Shown here piece after piece: positions 38,439-50,000 of a stretch of 64,000 nt of DNA. This DNA is from Triops longicaudatus. Its lineage: Eukaryota > Arthropoda > Branchiopoda > Notostraca > Triopsidae. The notes below the pieces were generated by a model. It made no database searches. It was not told the origin of the DNA and was given only the letters and a program-made list of their open reading frames with translations. The stretch covers positions 3,403 through 67,402 of the forward strand of contig JAGQDJ010000127.1 in the NCBI GenBank assembly GCA_022885665.1. Direction: 5' to 3'. The position numbers were made by a program, and so were the translations under genes. Every line of letters begins with the position of its first letter. The first letter of the stretch is position 1.

Positions 38439-41132
38439 GCTGAAAATTTGGCTTTTTGGATACGAAGGAATCAAATACAGTTCTTCTGGAGGGGGTGAAG
38501 ATAACGTTGGATTTCCGGAGGATTTAGGGGATCAACGATCACGGTTTAGTTACGAGAAATTGAAACAACCTAATGAGAGATTGCCAGCGGTGATTAGAAA
38601 CGCAAAACTTTCTTCCAATGCTCTTCAAACGCTTTTATTTTTTGCTTGGAGAACGAAGAGGTGTAAAGTTGAATGGTCCAAATGTGGGTTAAAAAGGCTC
38701 TCTTTTCTGGAATTTTGATTCAAAATGACTGGAGAGTTTTCGAAGACGCTGCACTTTACAAAACGTATTGCTTTGCTTCAATCTTCCTAAAAACTTCAGT
38801 AGAGGAAGATAAATGTTGGTGCAGGCCGGTTCCACACAAGGAAACAAACGGTAGTAATGTTGTTGTGGTGGCGGTGCTTTTTGTAGTCGTTTAAAATCTC
38901 TTGGCTAACTAGAACGGTAGCCTAACCAAAGAACTGCTCCTTTTTTCTAAACAAGTTTTCCTGCGATGTAGTGTCGAGTCTCTCTTGTGGAGTGCAAAAC
39001 GAGAAGACGTAAGAAATTAATGAGCTACAACTAGGCTAGCTAGCCTTATGGAGACGAGATTACGACACGTCCTATTGGCCCCACTACCGCAGCCCTACTG
39101 ACTAGTCAACCGGCGACCTGGCGTTCGAGGTTGCCTTGCGTCGCTTCGCCGGAGAAGATAAAACGAGTACAGGCGACGCAGACGACGCTACGGCGAGCAA
39201 AGAGCTCCTGGCTTCTAGCGGGCAAATCACGAACATCTTGCCGGTTGGGGTACATCCGCCCAGGCGCGCGCGCCCGGCCTTGTCTTTTTTAACAGTTTAC
39301 TGCTGTCCTTGCTACCGTTTCGCATTTCAGAAGCAGCCTAGGGCTGCGTGACACTAGACTCCCGCGGTTTGAACATGTGAAAACCAACTTCAAATGAAAA
39401 ATAAGCTTATCAGAGTACGAAAGGACTATTAATACGATAAGTAGGTTCTGAAAATAAGATTAATGTAAAAAAAAAAATATTTTCCATGTTAGGAGCGGTA
39501 AATATCACGCGCATATTAACTAAGCGAGTCATTTAAAGATGGTTTTTGTTGCAATAAGGGTCAAACATTCCTTTCAAATAAACTCCACTTCACATATTTT
39601 CCATTTGAGGTAAGAACTGTTTCGTTTGAAAATTTCTAGTAAAAATGTAATTATTCTCAAACTTAATCACTTCCTGATGCAAGTGGATTCTACACAACAC
39701 GTGGTAAATTGGTAACTACACTTTTGCATTGACTTTTGAGAAATAGTCACAAAGAATGAGTTGTAGGTTATTGGTGTTCGACAAAACTTTCCCATTACAA
39801 CGAAAATAAATTTAGCAGCCTGTACGAGGTGAACTGACCAGGCGAAACGTAGTTGCCCCAGCCTGTATTGTTGGCTAGGTCTAACGAGCTCGACCGCGGC
39901 TGGCGCTCACCGTGTGGCCGGGAGAACAGTGTTACTGGTCTCGTGGCCCGAAAACGGTACTTGCCCCGGCTTGTTCATTTTGTTTCCCTTATTTTGAGCG
40001 CTGCATGTTCAGCTACAATAAAGCACACAAAATCTTAATCCAGATTTTCATCCAAAAGTGCGGGGCGAAAAAGAAATTACTAACTCACCTTGCAACGTTC
40101 ATTTGCAACATTTTCTCAATCTTTTGGCTAACATGTGAAACTTCCTTTTCAAAATAAAAATTATCGGATAATTTGCTTCTCCCAAAAGCAATATTAATCC
40201 TTTCTCTTCGTTAACAACGCGGTTTACAAGCGCTGAAGCAGGGGGTCTTATTTCCTTGCACGAAGTACCATACTGAAGCCACGTGTTCCTTTTTTAAGCC
40301 CAAAAACGGTAGGCCCCTAAAAGAAATTTGACATAAACCGAAACTTGTGCCTTTTGGATCCATTCAATTTTACTTCTCTTGCCTCAGCCGACTTTTTGTT
40401 ACATTTATTCTTAGCCTTCCTCTCATTTTAACGTGTCTTTTTTTTCCTTCGAAAGGCTTTTCTTAATATTTTTTCTCGCTTTTTTATTTTACTGTCTTGT
40501 TTGCATTTCACGTAAACCCACGCAAAACAAAGGGAGACTGAAAGCATCATTAGCTCACATAAAAAGTGGGCGCCAAAGGCTACTTAAAGTTAAAACTGTC
40601 TGTAAACCGCTTTGTAGTCTTACCTAGGAGAAACCAAAAGTCTTGCGTGCGGAGAGCACGCTACACACCATTTCCTAGCTTTCCTTTGAAAAACCAATTC
40701 TTAATTAGTTACGCTCATATTTACCTGCCACCACTAAAACGGGAGAAGACTGCGTGCGGGGCTTTGAATTTAAACGAAACTCTTGTTATGGGATTAACAA
40801 GCAACTAAATAAGAACAGATGAACACGGTTCACTTGAGGAAGACGTTGAACAGCCGAGAGGAAACCTGGCTCAATCGAGTTGGAAAAGGGTCACTGCCTA
40901 GAATTGTCCACTAAACACTACCATCACCTGCAAGAGATCAAAGAATCAACGACGTCGTGATAACAACAACAATGCACTATAACATGAAACTGCCTTCACA
41001 CAAAAGCATAATTCTGATGTTTAGCATGAACAGAAACATGTTTCCCCCATCAAGCCAGCCTGGCACTGACTGTTGTAGCCACTGCCGCTAGATGACATCT
41101 GTATAGTTTATCGGCCATTTTCATCCGTAGCC
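38439..41132. other. Head-to-head intergenic region Rbp6/NDUFS8 with CpG-rich patches
   Basis: The region lies between the divergent starts of Rbp6 (minus) and NDUFS8 (plus). Two stretches are clearly richer in G+C and CpG than their surroundings: 39050-39350, which includes a GCGCGCGCG run, and 39820-39970. They are candidates for promoter or 5' untranslated exons of Rbp6, which is inference from position and composition only. No coding exon was recognised. The NDUFS8 promoter is expected just left of 41133; no TATA box was identified. Confidence 0.5.
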
Positions 41133-42070
41133 ATGGCTCGACTGTTTTCCTTGTCTTCTTCAGGTAAATATACTAAATTTTCGTGAAATACTGCTCGAAA
41201 CATTATAATTCTATAGTGATTTGGTGTAACAGTGAATTATCTTACGCTTTTTTGACAGTCATTCTTGTTCATGTAAAGAAACCCATTTTTAAGGGATTAA
41301 ACTAAACGATTAGTTGGAATGTGTTGCAGGTTTGCAAATTGTGAGGTCATCGTTGCGACCCGCGGTGGCAACACAAGTGAGGACATGTTTTAAAGTTGTC
41401 GGCAATGAACCAGAGCCGGAAACCTTTAAGGAAATCACGGACAATGCTGCAGCGACCGTGTTCTGGACTGAATTGTTTCGGGGATTTGCAGTAACTTTAG
41501 CGCACGTTTTCAAAGAGCCGGCTACGATTAATTACCCTTTCGAGAAAGGACCTTTGAGCCCTCGTTTCCGTGGCGAGCATGCTTTAAGACGGTAATTAAT
41601 TAAAAAAAAAACAGCTATATTTGTTGTAGTTAAAGACGTTGTGAGTGTAACTTATGGGTATTTTTAAATCATCTCGCAAACGGAATAGCTATCCCAGTGG
41701 AGAAGAACGTTGCATCGCTTGTAAATTGTGCGAGGCTATTTGTCCTGCACAAGCAATCACCATCGAAGCCGAGCCACGAGCCGATGGCTCACGCCGTACG
41801 ACGCGTTACGACATTGACATGACCAAATGCATTTATTGTGGATTTTGTCAAGAAGCTTGTCCTGTCGATGCCATTGTCGAGGTACAAAAAATTGCTAAAC
41901 CAATGTCACCTGAAAGTAATGCATTTTGTTCTGTTCAGGGTCCCAATTTTGAATTCTCGACCGAAACGCATGAAGAATTGTTATACAATAAGGAAAAATT
42001 GCTAAGCAATGGCGACAAATGGGAGCCTGAGATTGCGGCCAACATTCAAGCCGATTACCTCTATCGATAA
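41133..42070 (+). CDS. NDUFS8: NADH:ubiquinone oxidoreductase subunit 8, 23 kDa, complex I (4 exons)
   Basis: Exons: 41133-41163, 41330-41591, 41689-41881 and 41939-42070. The spliced CDS is 618 nt, 205 residues, close to the usual 210. It carries two 4Fe-4S clusters (N6a, N6b) that pass electrons toward ubiquinone in the TYKY subunit of mitochondrial complex I. The cluster motifs CIACKLCEAICP (Cys106, 109, 112, 116) and CIYCGFCQEACP (Cys145, 148, 151, 155) are intact. The N-terminus (MARLFSLSSS...) is basic and Ser-rich, as for mitochondrial import. The end NIQADYLYR is the family's conserved C-terminus. The third intron, 41882-41938, is 57 nt, a multiple of three and without stops; it was recognised because family members join DAIVE directly to GPNFEFSTE. 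Confidence 0.97.
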
Positions 42071-44045
42071 GAAGTTAGGCTAAAGGAAGCACTGGCTGTC
42101 CTAGCGAGTGATAGAAAATGTCAAAGTTACTGTACATGAATTCAATACATAATTAAAAACAAGACTGTTACACAACGTTGACATGTTCCCGTAATCTTGA
42201 GCAGTGAAATAAAAGACGTTAAAATGCTAAGCTGTTACAACACGCGCAAGCTTTGCCATTAGAGAGTTCATCGATATGTATAACACTTTCTACTGCAACT
42301 CGTTCATGCAACTAACTTGCCATGAAATTAATCTATTCCAATCAAAAAGCGTCTAGTTCCTGCTTTTAAGCAATACATGTCCAGATAACCAACTAATGTT
42401 GCTATCCTTTTAATTTCTCCTTTCTGAGACTATATACATGTACTATAAATTATAGCAAAATGTAGTAGACGAAAGCAAATAGCACAGATGAATAAAAAGA
42501 GTATTCCAATAAGGTTCCACTGTTATAAAAAAAATCTGCAAATACGATAAGGTTCTGTTAAAATTTATCGGCCAAATTTGTATTAATAATTTGAGCCTAA
42601 TAAAAAGTTTCTAGATACGTCAATTTTTAAGAAAATTCATTTGGTGTTAATACGATTGAGTTAAAAAATTGTCGGTAATCAAACTTTCGATTTTCAATTA
42701 TACTTCGCCCATTTCTTTTAAGCCGCGATGTGTAGACAGTCAAAGGAAAATTTAGTTTGAAATAAGGCTTTATTTTCCTACGCAATGAGCAATGCAACTT
42801 CGAAATAGTAGCTGGGATTCAATTTCGAAATAAATCATGCCAGGAAGGGGAAATGAAGTGCTTTTGAGATGTAAAAATTGTGCTGACATTAGCGTTATTT
42901 AATGCTTCCTTTTAAGAGTAAAGCACGCAGTAAAAATTCCTGAAGGTAAATGTATCAAAAGATAGAAAATCAATCGTAAAACGCAAGGCAAGCTAGAATT
43001 GATTTTTATGTGTGAAGTAATGGAACTATGGCCTGGCGAAGATAAACGAAATCTTGACATGGTGTGAGGAGAAAAGCACTTCGAATAAGATAGATAAGGT
43101 GACAATTGCTGATCTTACCTCCCAAGCAAGCTAGAAGATGAAAACAAAACACTACAGCACTACAGAAACAGGGAGAAAACAAGAAGGCCGCACTGGCCAC
43201 ACAAGAATTCCAGTTTCACAGATTAAGTTGAAGCCAAATTTGTGATTCGGTGTTCACGAGTCGCAGGCCCCGGTTTATGCAAAGTCTATGAAATAGCTTT
43301 AACACAAAAAGCGCCCGAAATTCTCTTTTTTTTGTCAGAAATGTACGACCTAATATTTTTTTAGTGAGGTACACTTCATAGAGGACCAGTAACGCCTTTC
43401 AGATAAAAATTTATCAAGATTTTACTCGGCTTAACACCCGTATACTTCACTTCACTGTCTTGAAAAGCGCGGGAGTTTTTGAAACTTTCGAGTTAGTAAC
43501 CCGATACTTACCCTTTCAACATCTAGGAAGTTTAGAAGTAAAAATGCGTAACTTCGTAAAATTCAAACACGAAATGGTAATAGGAACTAGCAAAAAGCGA
43601 AATAAGAAAGTAGACTTTCAACATCCGGTGTTATAATTTATGGGTTTGCAACACTTTACACACATACCAGTAAAAGGACTGGGAATCTACACGGGGATTC
43701 GAAACAAATAAAAACAATCTTTGCTTTTTTTAGTAAAGGTTTCTGTCCTTTCCTTGAGGGTGGAATAGGGATGGAAGGGCACAGGGATATGATAAACATT
43801 AAATGCATTCAACCAATAACAACAACCCTGGCTATGGAATGATGAGGTCAAAGGTCACTCACCAAAGCACCTTCGTTTTAAAGAACTGAGAAACATAATT
43901 ATTCATTTCACCCTTTCTCACTCTCCCAAAAAATCGCGCCAGAACACGCCATCATTTCTGGGAGATGCTTTTTTGTCATGTATACGATAACTCAGAGGGG
44001 AAAATAGCTCATTTTTAGAGCAATCAGGGAGGCGCAAACAGAAAC
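42071..44045. other. Tail-to-tail intergenic region NDUFS8/rdgB
   Basis: AT-rich DNA holding the two 3' untranslated regions. No gene was recognised. At 42503-42522 the plus strand reads ATTCCAATAAGGTTCCACTG. Its complement begins CAGTGGAACC, like the end of the MITE at 48780, but no partner end was found, so it can only be a relic. A related string, GATAAGGTTCTG, follows at about 42546. Confidence 0.5.
42208..42213 (+). promoter_or_regulatory. Polyadenylation signal AATAAA for NDUFS8
   Basis: A canonical AATAAA lies 138 nt after the NDUFS8 stop on the same strand. Other AATAAA strings further on (near 42491) could also serve. Confidence 0.55.
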
Positions 44046-47000
44046 TTAAGACCTAGGTTGTCTTGACGGCGAACGTCCGACATCTCGACTAGAACTTGGT
44101 GGTGATAAATTACCTCCTCCACCTCCCGGGGCTGTTCCCATAGGAAAAGATGTGGCTCTTTTGGCAGATCTTCGTCGCAAAAGAAGTGAATGATTGCCCG
44201 GGAAAGCCATACAGCCACGGGGCAAAGAAAACGATGCACTGGGCAAGGCCGGTTTGCAAGGTTTCGACGTCATTTCAGCCAAATGACTGGCATAGCCTAA
44301 AATATGACAAAGAACGAAAAGACTCAGAAGAACATTCAAGAAAGTAATAAGAAAGATAAAGTTCTTTTTAGATCAATTTGTCCTAATTAACGATAAACTT
44401 TACCTTCTGCAAGGACACTGACTAGACCTGATTGCTTTTTGGCGACTTTGCCCACGATATAAATCTGATGAGGTTTTAAGCCCAAACTTCCATAAACACC
44501 AATATCTTTCGCGCTCCCATACGCCGCAACAATTTCCATTCCAACATCCTTGAAACGTACACATTAGAAAACCATGTGCTTCTGTAAGAAGACTTGACAC
44601 TCATTACTTGCACTAATCCTCGCAAATAATCCGCTTTGTGCCTTAAAGGTTCGGTTGTCAATCCATCGGCAAAAGACACTAGTCCATGAGGGAAATTGTG
44701 TTGGGCCAACCAAGAAACAACACGTTTCTGTTGCATATCAGGTCGACCCGTTATGTAAAGTACCATATAACCCAGTTCCTGCCAATGCCTAATATATATA
44801 CACACACACACAAATATTAATGACTTTCATATTTTTCGCTGCCCACTATTCTTTTACTTTTTTCACAACGAAACTTGGAATTTGTGAAGTTTTTCACTGA
44901 CCTGACAACATCAACAGCTCCAGCACGTACTTTTGGATCTCGACCAGTAACAGACATGGACGCAGTAAAGGATCCGTCGATGGAAAAGACGACCGCTTGG
45001 ACTCGAGGTGGTAGAACGGCGACAGTAAGTACGCAGCTCGTGTGATCACCACGTACTACTAACTTGAGAGAATGGAAACCGATGGGTAGAAGATGCTCGG
45101 TAGGAATTGAGACGCAGAGACGGCCATTACGATCCGTGACATCACTAACTAGTAAGGAGCACTCGCCGTCTCCCGTAGAGGAGGAAGAATCTTGCAGCAA
45201 ATAAACATCCACCTTCTCTCCTTTAAACAATTGCGCGAGATACGTAAGAACAAAAAAATAAGTTCCGATGATAACAATTCCCTCAGGAAAGAAAGATTTC
45301 CTCAAAATATGCGGAAAGAATACAAAAATTTTGGGAACTTGACTAGTTTCCAAGTTACCTGTTAATGCCACAACATCTAAAGGCCCGTACATAAACCTTG
45401 CGACAATAGTTTGTGGGGTTCCTTCGCGAACTATGACATCACTTCCACGATGATTAGCACCAATATTCTAAGCAAAGTGCTCGAATCAGAGCAAAACTTC
45501 TGGAAAGAAATGCGAGGAATTACTTTGATCTTAACAGAAGTTCGTTTGCGTAGCCATTTCTCGCAAGGCCGCGAAGGCGAGAATACTCCAGCAAGCCCAG
45601 CTTGTTGCGGGATTTGCTCCCCTAGACGTTCGCCTCCCAGCATTCTGCATATAAATGCGACAACATCTGCCGATTCCCAGAATGACGCGTGTAACAAGGG
45701 TGGTAAAGCCGGTGTAGGAAACTGCACCAAACCTTCGGGGCAGTATAATGCATAATCCAAACGCTTCTGACCCCACCAGCGAAGGTTCACTGCAAAGGAC
45801 ATTAAAACAACGAACATAAATGTTTTTAAGTTTATGGCAGCATCGCAACGAATGATTTGCCACTAGTCCTGGTAATTGACATATTCAAATTAAAAGTTTA
45901 GTAACGACACGAAATCGACAAGGAAGATTGTCTCAAAAGCAGGCAAAATTACACCAGAAAATTCCTACTATCATTTACAAATCTCGTGGTAATTTTACTA
46001 GGTTTTAGAAAGATAGACTTTTAAGCCTTTCTTTTGCTGCTACTTACATGATGTTAAGGCTTGCGCAGGTATCTGGTCGTGTTGTATGCTCAAGATACTC
46101 GCTTCAGAAAGGCGCCGACTTTCCGGGCTCACTTCGTTAAACAGAAGACTGTTCTGCTGCAAAAACTCCACTACAAAGAAACAATAAGAGGTTTTGAATA
46201 ACAATTGGGCTTCTCATGCATCTAATGAAAGCAAAAGTTAAGAATGGTTGACTTAAGAGTGCCTGAGACCTGTCAAAATTAACTTCGTGTAGTATCTTTG
46301 TGGGTGAGCACTAGTTAAACAAGACAATAAATTTTACGTGACACGAAGTTTTTCATAATATTTGCACAGAACGGACTTACCGAATTCAAAAGGCTGTCCG
46401 TCACCTAATGGAAACTTTTGGTATCGCGGCACTAAGTATGGGGAAGTGCAACTCAATCTGCTCCACAATAATGGTTCTAAACGCGATGCTAAGGGATCCG
46501 TAGGATGGTATAAGTTGTAAACTTGAACTCCTGAAGGTTTAGGAGGACCTATGCATAAAAATTTCAATATTAATAGAGAAAAAGTTCGATTAACCACTTA
46601 AGTCGTTGAATATTAGGGTTATTGAACGACTATTAATTACCGTGTTTGTCTTCCGCTTTCCTAAACGCAGCCACGAGGCCTAAGGGACAGCCGAAGAGAA
46701 ATAAATCCGCTACTTCGAAATCCAGTTTGATGTTCGAATATGACATTGAGCTAGCATTCGTATTTGTACTGGCATTAGCTTCGCTGCACACCGAAGATCG
46801 TCTGCGAGGATTAGGCAAACCTAACAAGCGTGGTTTAGGTGAATCCGTTTCGTCCAAATCTATCAACAAAAAGAAAAATGTCAATCCAAAATTTCAATCT
46901 CCAACTTCTCTTAAGCATAAACTCGTTACTAAACATGAGTCTTGTCTCCCATTTACCTTCCACGATGCTATTCTCGCTGCCATACCGCGAAGGTGCATCT

Positions 47001-50000
47001 TGAGAACGGCATAACGCATCGTAAGCCACGATACCACCCATGGCATCCCCTAAGGACATATACCGTTAACGTTTAGTAATTTAAAAAACCCTGGCTTTTT
47101 ACTTTGTGATGTGGAAAATAGTTTATCTTACCAACTATTGCTATATGGGCCCCGGTTCCCAGACCTTCCTTAAGACAGTCCTGATAGGCTTGATTGGCAG
47201 TTTGGATTGCATGGTTGACATGTTCTTGATAATCTGGGTTTTGGATTGCAAAAAGGGGCAAGGCTCCCAAGGGAATTTGGGGCGAATCAAGATTGTCCGT
47301 AGCTAAAAGTGACAACGAACCTAAAGCTTCTGCACACAAGGGAGGGATAGGAATTAAGCGTAAAATAAGTCGGCCGCCGGATAACGCCGGGTAATGTTGA
47401 CGTGCCACGGATTCCAGAGAATGTCGGAAAGTGGAGACGTCGATTTTCTTCGAAGTCGCATCAACCGCAGTATCTATAAAAGATCAGGACAAGCAAACAC
47501 ACTCAAAAGTCAGAATAATTGGAAAGGTTACGTAACGCTACCTAAAAATAGTAAATATATATTCAGGTTCGATTAAGAGAAAGTTCTGCTCTGCATTTTT
47601 GTCACGTATATTAAACGTTTTGATGTGCATATAATTTATCGCGTACTTCGTTCATTCTTAGAATTTTGTATATTAATTTTCTTTTCTTTTTAAGCTACCC
47701 ATCATACAGGGTGCTAGCGACTCTTTTGGACCTCAGAGCGAACTAACCCACGACGAAAACATAAACTGTTATTCTTCTGTGTTTCTCTCCGAAAGCTGAC
47801 TGAAGCAAGATCAGATAGACAAATAGGTCGATGGAGACATAGTGTCCGTATAGCCTTTTTGGTCTTAACAAAGAGAAAAGGCACTGCCGGAATAATACTA
47901 GAAAAAAATTGCTTACCTACAATTGTTCCGGCATGGAACACTAAGACGAGCATCTTGTCTGTTGGCGTAGCGCCAGGATGCGGCGATAAAGGACATCGCG
48001 GTGGTGGCAAGATCTGCCTTAGAGGCAACATTCCTTTAGCCTTGTAAGGACTCTCGCTCATCACTTCATCATTATCTCCTTCGTCGCCCGGCAAATACTC
48101 CAAGGAACTCCATTTATTCAAGCTCACGGCACTGGCCCTCAGTTCTGTATATGACGAAAATTTTAATTAGTAGTTGCCAGTGCGTGCTTAAGTCAAACAA
48201 ATTCCGGCTGCTTTCGTTCAAATAATTAGACAAATTTTTAACGAATGGTCCTTTTGAATTACATTATTTCCTGCTTATTTCCATGTCACTGATACGCAAA
48301 CATTCATCGTAATCAGGAGGCCTTCGTAGGCAAACAGCCATAAAGGACACTGACGTAGTGTTACGTACTGGATACATCGTCTAATCACAGAATAAGTTCT
48401 CCGTATAACGAACTTCCAGGGATGGAGGGAAATTATTCGGCACGTCTCAAGCACAACTCTTTATGTCAGACGATTTTTCTCCTACAATCACAAATCCCCG
48501 GACCTTGCTTGCTACTCCACAATGGCCACAATTCGCTATAATATGGTTCGTCACAGCGAATTTCCACTTCAGTACAATACGAGACCATTTAAGTCCTGAA
48601 AACGGGCAACTATGAAGGTCAATTGTGACTACTCTTAATTACTGACAAGCCAGTTACTTTGGCAGCCATTTCATTCGCAATGCGAAGGTTAACTGCATAA
48701 GGATGAATTAACAAAGCGCACAAAAATATTTCTGTACTAACCTCCGTCTAGCCTTTTTAACTTTGAAACAAATTCTATACAGTGGAACCCACTTAATAGC
48801 AAGTCGGATAACGACAAGACCCACCTAACGACAAGTAAATCTGAAGTACCTGTTTCATATATCGTCTCGGCAAGTTACCCCAGATAAACCCAATGCCCGC
48901 TTAAAGACAACCCGACTGGTCGGTCGCAAGCCCTTGCAATTAAATGGGTTCCATTGTATTTGACACACGCTAAGTTTTATTCAAACAACTCATCTTTTAA
49001 ATATTTATTAGCGTAAAGGAATTCATCTCCGCAGGCTTGTCTATTTGTTCACGGAGCTCACACTCTGAATATTTTGTTCACACAAAAAATACAATGGTGC
49101 TACACGCTGGCCAATCTGTGCCCGAATACCATTCTTGGCTGTCTCGTGTGCAACTTGAATATTTTCCCAATATACTTTCGCAAAAAATCTTACCTAGATT
49201 TCTTTTTAGCTTTTTTTGGGGCACCTTTTCACTACATCCTAATTCTAACAAAACAAAAACTTCCTCACTCAACAACATTTCGGATGAACTCTTTGGGTAA
49301 CTGAATACGATATTTCTGAACGCCTAATTTTTCGTTGTTGCAATCAAGAAAGGTACACGTCCGTTATTTAAGTTTGTTCTTTTCTTTAGTACTTTCTTGT
49401 GGTTTGAGAATTATTTGCTAATTACCTTCGCAGTCGAAGAATTCGTCCTGGCTATCGCTGTCTGAGTCTCTTCGAATGCATTCCATATGGCTGAGCATAG
49501 CAGGTTTCTCTTCCAAAGACGGATGCGACAACGGAGACGTCGTCACTTCTCTTTGGCTCGCTTTCTCTGACACTATGATCGAAGACACAGAATATGAGCA
49601 TGCGAAAACGTTCAGAAAACTTTTTGCGTGATTTTAGCTAAGGGAGCTTTATCATTTCTCTTCATACCTAATTTGACATCGACGGAGTTGACTTCTGATA
49701 CATTACTTGCGCTAGCTGTTTGCATGGTGCGCGCCAAAGCTTCTTGCGTTTCACGCTCGATAGCCCGGACGTCATCCATAGTTAAGCCACACCATTCATC
49801 TTGCCAAGCCCACGCTTGCCGATGAGCTCGCAACATGGTTTTCCGCAAAGCTATTGATAACAAGAACATGTTGGCTAACTTTTTTCCTTGGAACGAATAT
49901 CAAGTATTATAAGAACATTGGACAAAAACCCAACACATACTAACTCAGTCATTTTTTCTCTAAATTATGTGAAAACAAAATGTAAGTACCAACGTCATGG

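Noticed and set aside
38404..38718. 104-codon plus-strand ORF over the Rbp6 start
   Set aside because: Antisense to the Rbp6 first coding exon; no similarity recognised.
41654..42070. Single plus-strand ORF starting with ATG at 41654 as the NDUFS8 start
   Set aside because: The bases before 41689 are intron; the upstream exons restore the mitochondrial presequence and conserved N-terminal half.
45431..45523. Read-through of rdgB exon 14 to a stop at 45431
   Set aside because: Splicing a 56-nt intron from 45523 to 45468 restores ANHR..., then RFMYGPLDVV, matching the PITPNM family in frame.
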